This document shows positions 49,377 through 58,898 of a DNA stretch of 64,000 nt, in pieces. Each line of letters opens with the position of its first letter. Position 1 is the first letter of the stretch. The stretch comes from Lentisalinibacter sp964427415. Its GTDB lineage: Bacteria; Pseudomonadota; Gammaproteobacteria; Steroidobacterales; Woeseiaceae. The position numbers were made by a program, and so were the translations under genes. The notes beneath the pieces were generated by a model that saw only the letters and a list, made by a program, of their open reading frames with translations, was not told where the DNA came from and did not search any database. Location: NCBI GenBank assembly GCA_964427415.1, contig CAYRUH010000004.1, positions 1-64,000 of the forward strand. Direction: 5' to 3'.

Positions 49377-52232
49377 ATGTCACAGTCGCTGAAAGAGCAG
49401 TATGCGTCGTCGCCGCTCTTTGGCAGCAATGCCAGTGCCGTAGAGGCTCTCTACGAGCAATATCTCGATGACCCGGACAGCGTCCCCGAGCGCTGGCGGC
49501 TTTATTTCGGCGAGATCACGCCGGATGCCGGCGACGAGGTGCCCCACGGGCCGATCCGCGAGGCTTTCCGCCAGCGTTCGCGGGCCGGCGCCGGCAACGG
49601 CCGCGCCGGCACGGCCATCTCCCGCGGGCGCACGCAGGCCATCACGGCCAGCGAAAAACAGGCGGCCGTCTCGCGCCTCATCCAGGTCTACAGCCTGCGC
49701 GGCCATCAGATCGCGGACCTCGATCCGCTGGGGCTGCAGGAGCGCCACGTTCCGGCGGTCCTGAAGTTCGACTTCCTGGGTCTGAGCGACGCCGACCTGG
49801 ACGACGAGTTCTACACCGGCGGCCTGGCAGGCACCGGCCACGAGCGCATGAAGCTGCGGGACATCCTCGCGCTGCTGCGCAAGATCTATTGCGGCAAAAT
49901 CGGCGCTGAATTCGCCCACGTCTCGCGTGCGAGGGAGCGGCTCTGGCTGCGCGAGCGCTTCGAGCGCGGCATGGCCGAGGACCCCCTCGACGTGAAGCAG
50001 CGCCGCTGGCTGATGGAGCAGTTGACCCGCGCCGAAGGCATCGAGCGCTACCTCCACACCCGTTACGTGGGCCAGAAGCGTTTCTCGCTGGAGGGCGGCG
50101 AGAGCCTGATCCCGCTGCTGGACGACCTGATCCAGCGCGGCGGAGAGGGCGGCATCAAGGAAGTGGTCATCGGCATGGCCCACCGCGGCCGCATCAACGT
50201 GCTCGTCAACCTCCTGGGCAAGAGCCCGGAGGAGCTGTTCTCGGAATTCGAGGGCAAGGTGGATCTGGACAGCCTCTCGGGCTCAGGCGACGTGAAGTAT
50301 CACATGGGCTTTTCCTCGGACATCCGTACGGCCGGCGGCAATGTCCACATCGCGCTCGCCTTCAATCCCTCGCACCTGGAGATCGTTAATCCTGTGGTGG
50401 AGGGCTCGGTGCGGGCGCGCCAGCAGCGCCGGGGCGACCTGGAGCGCAACGAGATCCTGCCCGTACTGATCCACGGAGACGCCTCCTTCGCCGGTCAGGG
50501 CGTCGTGACCGAGACTTTCCAGATGTCCCAGGCGCGGGGTTTCCGCACTGGTGGCACGGTACACATCGTGGTGAACAACCAGATCGGTTTCACCACCAGC
50601 GACCCTGAGGACGCGCGCTCCACGCCGTACTGCAGCGACGTCGCCAAGATGATCGAGGCGCCGGTCTTCCACGTGAATGCGGATGACCCGGAAGCGGTGG
50701 TTTTCATCACCCGGCTGGCGCTGGCCTATCGTCAGCATTTCAAGAAGGACGTGGTCATCGACCTCGTCTGTTACCGCCGTCATGGCCACAACGAAGCCGA
50801 CGAACCGGCGGCCACGCAGCCTGTCATGTACCGGCGTATCCGCGAGCACTCCAGTACCCGGGAGATATACGCCCGCAAGCTGACGGAGGCGGGCATCGTC
50901 GACGACGACGCCCTGAAGCAGATGAGCGAGACCTACCGCAGCCGACTGGATGAAGGTCAGCCCGTGCCTCAGGCGGCGCTCGGTCTGATCGGCAACGAGT
51001 TCACGGTGGACTGGTCCGGTTACCAGAGTGCCGGCTGGGACCAGCAGGGGGTTACGGCGATCGGTGCCGAGCGGGTAGAAGCGCTGGCGAAGCGCATCGT
51101 GACCCTGCCGGAAGACTTCGAGCTGCACAGCCGGGTCAAGCGCATCATCGAAGACCGCCGCAAGATGGGGCATGGCGAACTGGAGATGGACTGGGGTTTT
51201 GCCGAGACCATGGCGTATGCCTCGCTGATCGAAGACGGTTACGATGTGCGCGTCACCGGACAGGACAGCGGCCGGGGCACCTTCTTCCACCGACATGCGG
51301 TGCTGCACAACCAGCCTGACGCGCGCGAGCACGTGCCGTTGCAGCACATAGCGGAGCGGCCGGGGGCCTTCACCGTCAATGATTCGCTCCTCTCCGAAGA
51401 GGCGGTGCTCGGCTATGAGTACGGCTTCTCTACCACCGATCCGAATGCGCTGGTCGTCTGGGAGGCCCAGTTCGGTGACTTCTGCAACGGCGCCCAGGTG
51501 CTCATCGACCAGTTCATCAGCTCCGGTGAGGCGAAGTGGGGCAGGCTCTGCGGCCTGACCCTGTTCCTGCCCCACGGCTACGAGGGCCAGGGCCCCGAGC
51601 ACTCCTCGGCGCGCCTCGAGCGCTTCCTGCAGCTCTGCGCCGAGTACAACATGCAGGTCTGCGTGCCCTCCACGCCGGCGCAGATGTTCCACATGCTGCG
51701 CCGCCAGATGCTGCGCTCGTTGCGCAAGCCGCTGATCGTTATGACGCCGAAGAGCCTGCTTCGCCACAAACTCTCCGTCTCGCCGCTGGCCGACCTGAGC
51801 GAGGGCCGCTTCCAGACCCTGATACCCGAGGTTGACGCGATCGAGCGGAACAAGGTGCACCGGGTCATCTTCTGTAGCGGCAAGGTCTACTTCGACCTCC
51901 TGCAGGCGCGCCGGGAGCACGACATCGACGATGTCGCCATCGTGCGTATCGAGCAGCTTTACCCCTTCCCCATCGATCAGTACGCCGACACCCTGCAGCA
52001 GTATTCCAGCGCCGAAGAGGTGATCTGGTGCCAGGAAGAGCCGCAGAACCAGGGCGCCTGGTACCAGATTCGCCATCGTCTGCAGGAGCCGCTGCGCTCC
52101 CGTCACTCGCTGTTCTACGCGGGCCGTCCCCACGCCGCGGCGCCGGCTTCGGGCATTTTCAAGCTGCACGTGAAGCAGCAGGAAGCGCTGGTCGCTGCCG
52201 CCCTCGGCCTGGAGAACGCCGGCAAGGAATGA
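49377..52232 (+). CDS. sucA: 2-oxoglutarate dehydrogenase E1 component
   Basis: This 951-residue thiamine-diphosphate enzyme decarboxylates 2-oxoglutarate in the TCA cycle. It begins with the E2-binding segment LFGSNASAVEALYEQYLDDPDSVPERWR and has HRGRINVLVNLLGK, SGDVKYHMGFSSDI, NPSHLEIVNPVVEGSVRARQ and the ThDP motif GDASFAGQGVVTETFQMS...VVNNQIGFTTS. C-terminal part: LPHGYEGQGPEHSSARLERFLQL. Length matches the family. It is followed by sucB 43 bases downstream and lpd. Confidence 0.98.
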   Translation: MSQSLKEQYASSPLFGSNASAVEALYEQYLDDPDSVPERWRLYFGEITPDAGDEVPHGPIREAFRQRSRAGAGNGRAGTAISRGRTQAITASEKQAAVSRLIQVYSLRGHQIADLDPLGLQERHVPAVLKFDFLGLSDADLDDEFYTGGLAGTGHERMKLRDILALLRKIYCGKIGAEFAHVSRARERLWLRERFERGMAEDPLDVKQRRWLMEQLTRAEGIERYLHTRYVGQKRFSLEGGESLIPLLDDLIQRGGEGGIKEVVIGMAHRGRINVLVNLLGKSPEELFSEFEGKVDLDSLSGSGDVKYHMGFSSDIRTAGGNVHIALAFNPSHLEIVNPVVEGSVRARQQRRGDLERNEILPVLIHGDASFAGQGVVTETFQMSQARGFRTGGTVHIVVNNQIGFTTSDPEDARSTPYCSDVAKMIEAPVFHVNADDPEAVVFITRLALAYRQHFKKDVVIDLVCYRRHGHNEADEPAATQPVMYRRIREHSSTREIYARKLTEAGIVDDDALKQMSETYRSRLDEGQPVPQAALGLIGNEFTVDWSGYQSAGWDQQGVTAIGAERVEALAKRIVTLPEDFELHSRVKRIIEDRRKMGHGELEMDWGFAETMAYASLIEDGYDVRVTGQDSGRGTFFHRHAVLHNQPDAREHVPLQHIAERPGAFTVNDSLLSEEAVLGYEYGFSTTDPNALVVWEAQFGDFCNGAQVLIDQFISSGEAKWGRLCGLTLFLPHGYEGQGPEHSSARLERFLQLCAEYNMQVCVPSTPAQMFHMLRRQMLRSLRKPLIVMTPKSLLRHKLSVSPLADLSEGRFQTLIPEVDAIERNKVHRVIFCSGKVYFDLLQARREHDIDDVAIVRIEQLYPFPIDQYADTLQQYSSAEEVIWCQEEPQNQGAWYQIRHRLQEPLRSRHSLFYAGRPHAAAPASGIFKLHVKQQEALVAAALGLENAGKE

Positions 52233-52275
52233 CTCTGCCAACCGCAACATGCAACCCTATCGGAATCCACGAATA

Positions 52276-53786
52276 ATGAGCATCGAAGTCAAAGTTCCCC
52301 AGTTACCCGAATCCGTTTCGGACGCCACGCTCGTCTCCTGGCACAAGCAGGAGGGCGAGCGCGTCTCCCGGGACGAGAACCTGGTGGACCTGGAGACCGA
52401 CAAGGTCGTGCTGGAGGTGCCGGCACCGGCCGACGGCACGCTGAAGGAGATCAGGATCGGCGATGGCACGACTGTGACCAGCGGCGAGGTGCTGGCGCTG
52501 CTCGAGGAAGGCGAAGGCGAAGCGGAGCCCGACAAGGGCGGTAAAGCCGAACCGGGCGAAGTAGCGGACGGCGAGGCCGAGGAGGGCGAAGACAAGGAAG
52601 AGAAGGCCGCGGCGGAGTCGACGAAGAAAAAAGAGAAAGAGAAACAGGAAGAGAAAGAAAAAGAGGGCGAACAGAAGAAGAAGGCCGAGGAGGACCGGGA
52701 AGACGAAGACGAAGAGGAAGACGCGGAAGAAGACCGCGGCGCCCGCAAGCTGAGCCCCTCCGTGCGGCGCATGATCNNNNNNNNNNNNNNNNNNNNNNNN
52801 NNNNNNNNNNNNNNNNNNNNNNNNNNNNNNNNNNNNNNNNNNNNNNNNNNNNNNNNNNNNNNNNNNNNNNNNNNNNCGCGGAAGAAGACCGCGGCGCCCG
52901 CAAGCTGAGCCCCTCCGTGCGGCGCATGATCGAGGAACACGATCTGGATGCCGACGATATCGAAGCCAGCGGGCGCGGCGGGCGCATCACCAAGGCCGAC
53001 GTGCAGCGTCACCTGGAGTCGCTGGACCACGACACGGCACCGGAGGACACACCGGCGGAAGGCGAGGCGCACCCGGCCGACGGCGGCCGCACCGAGGAGC
53101 GCGTGCCGATGACCCGCCTGCGGGCGCGCATCGCCGAGCGCATGGTCGAGGCCCAGCAGGCTGCGGCCATGCTGACCACGTTCAACGAGGCCGACATGAC
53201 GGCCATCATGGAGATGCGCTCGCGCTACAAGGACCGCTTCGCCGACGAGCACGACGTCAAGCTCGGCTTCATGTCGTTCTTCGTGCGTGCCGCGGTCGAA
53301 GCGCTGAGGAAGTTCCCGGTGGTCAACGCCTCGGTGGAAGGCAAGGACATTATCTACCACGACTACCAGGACATCGGCATCGCCGTCTCCACCGAGCGCG
53401 GGCTGCTGGTGCCGATCCTCAGGGACGCGGGCCGCATGAGCTTCGCCGACGTCGAGAAGGCCATCAACGATTACGGCCGGCGTGCCCGGGAAGGCAACAT
53501 CGGCATCGACGACCTGACCGGCGGTACTTTCACCATCACCAATGGCGGCATCTTCGGCTCGATGATGTCAACGCCCATACTCAATCCGCCGCAGAGCGCG
53601 ATCCTCGGCATGCACGCCATCCAGGAGCGGCCCATGGCCATGGACGGCAAGGTGGAGATCAGGCCGATGATGTATCTGGCGCTGACTTACGACCACCGCA
53701 TCGTCGACGGCCGCGAGGCCGTGCAGTTCCTCGTCAGCATCAAGGAGTCGCTGGAGGATCCGGCGCGCCTGCTGCTGCAGGTCTGA
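52276..53786 (+). CDS. sucB: 2-oxoglutarate dehydrogenase E2 (dihydrolipoyl succinyltransferase), split by a scaffold gap
   Basis: E2 passes the succinyl group to CoA. The lipoyl domain (IEVKVPQLPESVSDATL, lipoyl lysine in LETDKVVLEV) spans about residues 1-76. A long linker of K/E/D repeats follows (about 77-155). Then the E3-binding domain LSPSVRRMI, continuing after the gap as EEHDLDADDIEASGRGGRITKADVQRHL. The catalytic domain contains SFFVRAAVEALRKFPVVNAS and the active-site TYDHRIVDGREAVQFL. 100 Ns (52777-52876) interrupt it, with the same 55 bases on both sides. Deleting the Ns and one copy (155 bases) gives an intact 451-residue frame, so the gene is whole. Confidence 0.95.
52722..52931. 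other. Scaffold gap with duplicated 55-base flanks
   Basis: Bases 52777-52876 are exactly 100 Ns. The 55 bases before (52722-52776, starting cgcggaagaagaccgc) and the 55 bases after (52877-52931) are identical. This is the mark of two contig ends that overlap by one assembly k-mer and were joined with a fixed-size gap instead of being merged. It is not a biological repeat. Confidence 0.95.
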
Positions 53787-53835
53787 ACAGGCGCCTGCCG
53801 CGGCAGACCGACAGAAGAGACAATCAGGACAGGGA

Positions 53836-55266
53836 ATGAGCAACAAGTACGACGTAATCGTGATCGGCGGCGGACCCGGCGGTTATCCTGCGGCCATCCG
53901 CGCCGCGCAGAACGGCATGAACGTGGCCTGCATCGACGCGTGGGAGAACTACGACGGCAGCCATGCCTTCGGGGGCACCTGCCTTAATGCGGGCTGCATA
54001 CCCTCCAAGGCGTTGCTGGAGTCCTCCGAACTCTGGCACCGGGCGGAGCATGAGTTCGCCGCCCACGGCATCGGCACGGGCAAGCTGAAGCTGGACCTCG
54101 CCGCGATGCAGGAACGCAAGGCCGGCATCGTGGAGCAGCTCACCGGCGGTATCGGCGCACTGTTCAAGTCCAACAAGGTCACCGGCCTGTTGGGCCACGG
54201 CAGGCTGCTGGCCGGCCGCAAGGTGGAATTCGCGCCGAAGGATGGCGGTGACGTCCAGACTCTCGAAGCCGATCACGTCGTCCTCGCCAGCGGTTCGACG
54301 CCCGTCGAGCTCGGCGCCGTGCCCTTCGACGGCGAGACTATCGTCGATTCCTGGGGCGCGCTGGAATTCGAGAAGGTGCCGAAGCGTCTCGGCGTCATCG
54401 GCGCCGGCGTCATCGGTCTGGAACTCGGCAGCGTCTGGAGCCGGCTGGGCGCAGAGGTGGTGATGCTGGAGGCCATGGAGGACTTCCTCTGGATGGCGGA
54501 CCACGACATCGCCAGAGCGGCGCAGCGCCAGTTCAAGAAACAGGGCCTGGATATCCGTCTCGGCACGAAGGTGACCGGTGCGGAATCGGCCAAGAGCGGC
54601 GTCACCCTCGTCTTCGAGGAGAAGGGCGAGGAACAGCGGCTCGAGTTCGACAAGGTGATCGTCTCCGTCGGCCGCCGGTCATACACGGAGGGCCTGCTGG
54701 CCGAGGACGCCGGCGTGGAGCTGGACGAAAAGGGTTTCATCAAGGTGGACGAGGAGTGCCGCACCGGGGTCTCCGGCGTCTACGCCGTGGGCGACTGCGT
54801 GCGCGGCCCGATGCTGGCGCACAAGGCCACTGAGGAAGGCGTCATGGCGGCGGATCTGATCGCCGGCAAGGTCGCGGAGGTCAATTACGGCGCCATCCCG
54901 TCGGTGATCTACACCGCGCCCGAGGTGGCCTGGGTGGGCCGAACCGAGGCCGAGGTGAAGGAGAGCGGGCGTCCGTACAAGACCGGCTCCTTCCAGTTCG
55001 CAGCCAACGGCCGGGCCAAGGCGATGGAGCAGACCGCCGGGCTGGTGAAGATGATCTCCGCCTCCGATGACGACGAGCTGCTGGGCGTGCACATCGTCGG
55101 CCCCATGGCCGGCGAGCTGATCGGCGAGCTCGTGCTCGCGATGGAGTTCTCGGCGAGCACTGAGGACATCCAGCGCACCGTGCACGCGCATCCGACACTG
55201 TCCGAATCGGTGCACGAGGCCGCGCTGGCGGTCGACGGCATCGCGATCCACGCCATCAACCGCTGA
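53836..55266 (+). CDS. lpdA: Dihydrolipoyl dehydrogenase (E3)
   Basis: This 476-residue flavoprotein reoxidises the lipoyl groups of 2-oxoacid dehydrogenases. It has the FAD motif VIGGGPGGYPAAIRAAQNG, the redox disulfide GGTCLNAGCIPSKALL (C-X4-C), the NAD motif GVIGAGVIGLELGSVWSRLGA, and the C-terminal base motif HAHPTLSESVHEA. It lies 49 bases after sucB. sucCD and sdh genes are not in the window. Confidence 0.97.
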   Translation: MSNKYDVIVIGGGPGGYPAAIRAAQNGMNVACIDAWENYDGSHAFGGTCLNAGCIPSKALLESSELWHRAEHEFAAHGIGTGKLKLDLAAMQERKAGIVEQLTGGIGALFKSNKVTGLLGHGRLLAGRKVEFAPKDGGDVQTLEADHVVLASGSTPVELGAVPFDGETIVDSWGALEFEKVPKRLGVIGAGVIGLELGSVWSRLGAEVVMLEAMEDFLWMADHDIARAAQRQFKKQGLDIRLGTKVTGAESAKSGVTLVFEEKGEEQRLEFDKVIVSVGRRSYTEGLLAEDAGVELDEKGFIKVDEECRTGVSGVYAVGDCVRGPMLAHKATEEGVMAADLIAGKVAEVNYGAIPSVIYTAPEVAWVGRTEAEVKESGRPYKTGSFQFAANGRAKAMEQTAGLVKMISASDDDELLGVHIVGPMAGELIGELVLAMEFSASTEDIQRTVHAHPTLSESVHEAALAVDGIAIHAINR

Positions 55267-55322
55267 GCCGCTACTGCCGCTGCTGCCACGGCAGGCCGTG
55301 GCGCTGGCCGTTGCCATTGTAA

Positions 55323-57446
55323 TCAGGCGTCGCGGCGCACGCTGATCACGTTCGGCAGGCGCTCGAGGCGGCTCAGCGTGCGGCTCAGCGTCTCCAGATC
55401 GGGCACCTCGACGCTCAGCTCGATGCTGGCCTTGCGGCTGCGCCGGTCGGTGTTCGAACGTGAGCCGATGATGCCGATGTGCTCGTCGCTCAGAACGCTG
55501 GAGATATCCCGCAGCAGCCCGTCCCGGTTCCAGGCGTCGATGCGCAGCTCCACGGGATAGCGCGCCTCTTGGTCCTCGCCCCATTCCACCTCGACGATGC
55601 GGCTGGCCTGCTGTTCCATCAGCCGCAGCAGGTTGCGGCAATCACGGCGGTGGATGCTCACCCCGCGGCCCACCGTGATGTAACCGAGGATCGGCTCGGG
55701 CGGCACGGGGCGGCAGCAGCGGGCCAGATTGCTCATGAGGTCGCCCACGCCGCGCACACGAATATCGCCGCCACCGCCCGTGGCGCGCCGCCGGCGCCGA
55801 CGCACCGGCAGCGGCTCCGGTTCCTGTGCGGTGAGCTGGTGTGCCGCGTTTGCTACCGCCGATGCGGTCAGATCGCCCGTGCCCAGGGCCACGTAGAGGG
55901 CGTCCGCATTCTCCTGCTTTAGCTGCTCGGCGATGTCGGCGACCGGCAGTGACTTCAGGTTCAGGCGGGACAGCTCCCGCTCCAGAATGTCGCGGCCCTG
56001 TTTCCGGTTCTGATCCCTGTCCTGGCGGCGGAACCAGGCCCGCACTTTGGCGCGATTGCGGGACGAGGCGAGGAAGCCCAGCCGGGGCACCAGCCAGTCC
56101 CGGCTGGGAGAGGGCCTGGAGGCCGTGATGATCTCCACCTGGTCGCCGTTCCTGATCTGGTAGCCCAGCGGTACGATGCGCCCGTTCACCCGCGCGCCCC
56201 GACAACGGTGGCCCACCTGGGTGTGGACCGAATAGGCGAAGTCCAGCGGCGTGGCGCCGGCCGGCAGATCCACCACATCGCCCCGTGGCGAGAAGGCGTA
56301 GACCCGGTCCTCCATGATCTCCTCGCGCACCCGTTCCACGAAATCGTCGCCCGCTTCGGCCTCGGACGGCTCGAGCAGCTGGCGCAGCCAGCGCACCTTC
56401 TGCTCGAAGGCGCCTGCGCCGGAGCCGCCCTCCTTGTAGCGCCAGTGGGCGGCCACGCCCAGCTCGGCATGGCGGTGCATCTCGTGGGTGCGTATCTGCA
56501 CCTCCAGCGGCTGGCCGTGGGGCCCCATCACCGCGGTGTGCAGCGACTGGTAGAGGTTTTTCTTCGGGTTGGCAATGTAGTCGTCGAACTCCTGGGGCAG
56601 ATAGCTCCACAGGTTGTGCACGATGCCGAGGGCGGCGTAGCAGTCCCGCACGTCGTTGACGAAGATGCGCACCGCGAGGACGTCGAAGATCTTGTCCAGT
56701 TCCGTATCCTTGCGCTGCATCTTCCGCCAGATGCTGTAGATGTGTTTCGGCCGGCCCGAGATGTCCGCCTCGATGCCTGCCGCTGCGAGTTCGGTGCGCA
56801 GCCGCTCCCGCATCTCACCGATGATCGCCTCGCGTTCCTCGCGGCGCTGTTTGAGCTGGCGGGCGATGCGGCGATAGGTGTCCGGCTCGAGGAAGCGGAA
56901 GGAGAGGTCCTCCAGTTCCCACTTCAGCTGCCAGATTCCCAGCCGGTTCGCCAGCGGGGCGTAAATTTCCCGGCACTGGGCCGCGATGCGGCGCTGGATC
57001 TCCGCCGGCGAGTCCCTGGCGTCCCTGAGCGACAGCAGCACGTCGGCGAGCCGCACCAGCACCACGCGCACGTCGCGGACGGCGGCCAGCAGCATGCGCC
57101 GCAGCCCTTCAGCCCGGGCCGGCCCGAAATCGGCCGGATCCCGGCCATGCAGTTCCGGGCTGATGTCGGTGAGCTGCGCGAGCTCGGCGCAAAAGCCGGC
57201 GGCGGGTCCCGGATAGCGCCGTTTCACGTCCTCCAGGTCCAGTATGCCGGCCTGCACCGCCGGACAGATAGCGGCCGCCTCGACGATCTCCGGCTCCATG
57301 CCGAGGCTGGCCACCAGCGCGGCGAGCTCGCGGCAGCGCGCGCCGGCGGCCGGCTGGCCGGCATCTGCGCACAGCCGCGCCAGCTCATCCGCCGGGCTGG
57401 CGGATCCCGCCCCCTTCCCGCTGTGTGGCTCCGTGCTCGCTTCCAT
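55323..57446 (-). CDS. relA: GTP pyrophosphokinase RelA (monofunctional (p)ppGpp synthetase)
   Basis: This 707-residue stringent-response enzyme makes pppGpp on stalled ribosomes. The N-terminal hydrolase domain is degenerate: the HD and ED residues of SpoT/Rel are absent (VEAAAICPAVQAGILDLEDV). The synthetase domain reads SGRPKHIYSIWRKMQRKDTELDKIFDVLAVRIF, and the EFDD motif (PQEFDDYIANPKKN), not RFKD, marks the RelA class. NLYQSLHT has Leu where many have Gly. TGS (VVDLPAGATPLDFAYSVHTQVGHRC), zinc-finger (MSNLARCCRPVPPEPILGYITVGRGVSIHRRDC) and ACT domains follow. It faces divergently from the YfaZ-like gene. Confidence 0.97.
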   Translation of the reverse strand: MEASTEPHSGKGAGSASPADELARLCADAGQPAAGARCRELAALVASLGMEPEIVEAAAICPAVQAGILDLEDVKRRYPGPAAGFCAELAQLTDISPELHGRDPADFGPARAEGLRRMLLAAVRDVRVVLVRLADVLLSLRDARDSPAEIQRRIAAQCREIYAPLANRLGIWQLKWELEDLSFRFLEPDTYRRIARQLKQRREEREAIIGEMRERLRTELAAAGIEADISGRPKHIYSIWRKMQRKDTELDKIFDVLAVRIFVNDVRDCYAALGIVHNLWSYLPQEFDDYIANPKKNLYQSLHTAVMGPHGQPLEVQIRTHEMHRHAELGVAAHWRYKEGGSGAGAFEQKVRWLRQLLEPSEAEAGDDFVERVREEIMEDRVYAFSPRGDVVDLPAGATPLDFAYSVHTQVGHRCRGARVNGRIVPLGYQIRNGDQVEIITASRPSPSRDWLVPRLGFLASSRNRAKVRAWFRRQDRDQNRKQGRDILERELSRLNLKSLPVADIAEQLKQENADALYVALGTGDLTASAVANAAHQLTAQEPEPLPVRRRRRRATGGGGDIRVRGVGDLMSNLARCCRPVPPEPILGYITVGRGVSIHRRDCRNLLRLMEQQASRIVEVEWGEDQEARYPVELRIDAWNRDGLLRDISSVLSDEHIGIIGSRSNTDRRSRKASIELSVEVPDLETLSRTLSRLERLPNVISVRRDA

Positions 57447-57551
57447 GACCGATCGTCGTCTCGCGGATGTCTCAAGTGCTGAATATCGTTATCATAAACG
57501 CTGACCGGGCGTCGCGTTTGGGTACTACGCCTGCAATCTTCGAGGATCCGT

Positions 57552-58127
57552 ATGCTTTTCATGCCGAAATGGGCGCCGCTTGTAATGGCGCCGTTACTGC
57601 TCATGGTTGCGCCGTCTGCCGGTGCCGCCGAACTGGACATCAACGTCAACGACGACGCTGCCCGCCTGACCTATGCCTGGCAGGTGCCGGAGCGCAAGCT
57701 GGAGTTCGACGCCGGCTGGCTCCATCACCAGGACCGGGGCGACGTGGGTCATCTGGGTATGCATCTGGTGGACCTGGCCTCCGGCGGCCGCAATCCGGTA
57801 CGCGGCGGACTCGGCGGCAAGATCTTCTACACCAACGCCGACCGGCTGGACGAGAGCGGCTTCGTGATTGGCCTGGGCGGCTTCCTCGCCTACACGCTGC
57901 CCACCTACAACCGCTTCTCGCTTAGCGGCCACGTCTATTTCGCGCCCGACGTGCTCGCCTTCAGCGGCGCCGACGGCTACCAGGAGTTCGAGGCGCGGCT
58001 GAGCTACAACGTGCTGCGCGAGGCCGACGTCTACCTGGGCGCCCGCTACAGCAAGGCCGACTTCGACGACCGGGGCGATGCGCTCATCGACAACGGCCTC
58101 CACATCGGCATCCAGCTGCGTTTCTGA
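57552..58127 (+). CDS. YfaZ-type outer-membrane protein
   Basis: This 191-residue protein has a signal peptide (about 1-25, LVMAPLLLMVAPSAGA) and a mature beta-barrel-like pattern of alternating strands: ELDINVNDDAARLTYAW, LEFDAGWLHH, GGLGGKIFYTN, FVIGLGGFLAYTLPTYNRFSLSGHVYFAPDVLAF, YLGARYSKADFDDRG, ending in LHIGIQLRF with a terminal phenylalanine, the usual outer-membrane insertion signal. It matches the YfaZ family; function is unknown. Confidence 0.85.
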   Translation: MLFMPKWAPLVMAPLLLMVAPSAGAAELDINVNDDAARLTYAWQVPERKLEFDAGWLHHQDRGDVGHLGMHLVDLASGGRNPVRGGLGGKIFYTNADRLDESGFVIGLGGFLAYTLPTYNRFSLSGHVYFAPDVLAFSGADGYQEFEARLSYNVLREADVYLGARYSKADFDDRGDALIDNGLHIGIQLRF

Positions 58128-58154
58128 GCCGGGCCGCAAAGGAGCGAGACTGAC

Positions 58155-58898
58155 ATGGCCGGTCACAGCAAATGGGCCAACATCCAGCACCGCAAGGGTG
58201 CCCAGGACAAGAAGCGCGGCAAGCTGTTCACGCGGCTGATCCGGGAGATCACCGTGGCCGCCCGCATGGGCGGCGGCGACATCGACGCCAATCCCCGCCT
58301 GCGCCTGGCGGTGGACAAGGCCAAGGCGCAGAGCATGCCGAAGGACAACATCGAGCGCGCCATCAAGCGCGGCTCCGGTGATCTCGAGGGCGACGATTAC
58401 GAGGAGATCCGCTACGAGGGCTACGGCCCCGGCGGTGCGGCGGTGATGGTGGACTGCCTCACCGACAACCGGAACCGTACCGTGGCCGACGTGCGCCACG
58501 CATTCTCCAAGTACGGTGGCAACCTGGGGGCGGACGGCTCGGTGGCTTATCTGTTCAACCACTGCGGCCAGCTCCTGTATCCGCCCGGCAGCGACGAGGA
58601 CGCCATCACCGAGGCGGCCATCCATGCGGCGGCGGAGGACGTGTTGGTGGCCGAGGACCACTCCATCGAGGTACTCACCGATCCGGCGGAATTCGAGACC
58701 GTACGCGATGCGATGGCGGCCGCCGGTTTTCCGCCGGAAGAGGCGGAGACGACCATGCGCGCCTCGGCCAGCGCCGACCTGGAGGGCAGAGAGGCCGTCA
58801 GCATGGTGAAGCTGCGGGAGGCCCTGGAGGACCTGGACGACGTGCAGAACGTCTACACCAACGCGGAGATCCCGGACGAGGCCTATGAAACGGCCTGA
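58155..58898 (+). CDS. yebC: YebC/PmpR-family protein
   Basis: This 247-residue protein starts MAGHSKWANIQHRKGAQDKKRGKLFTRLIREITVAARMGGGD, the invariant YebC start, with KDNIERAIKRGSGDL and YEGYGPGGAAVMVDCLTDNRNRT. Members act as transcription regulators and, as recently shown, in translation at proline-rich stretches. It lies upstream of ruvCAB in the conserved order. Its stop codon lies inside a 12-base tandem repeat. Confidence 0.95.
   Translation: MAGHSKWANIQHRKGAQDKKRGKLFTRLIREITVAARMGGGDIDANPRLRLAVDKAKAQSMPKDNIERAIKRGSGDLEGDDYEEIRYEGYGPGGAAVMVDCLTDNRNRTVADVRHAFSKYGGNLGADGSVAYLFNHCGQLLYPPGSDEDAITEAAIHAAAEDVLVAEDHSIEVLTDPAEFETVRDAMAAAGFPPEEAETTMRASASADLEGREAVSMVKLREALEDLDDVQNVYTNAEIPDEAYETA

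Noticed and set aside
52249..53786. sucB as a disrupted pseudogene or two partial genes
   Set aside because: The break coincides with 100 Ns flanked by identical 55-base copies; merging them restores a full frame.
56560..56600. RelA Leu in the NLYQSLHT segment (usually Gly) as an inactivating change
   Set aside because: This position varies in active RelA proteins of other gammaproteobacteria, and all other synthetase residues are intact.
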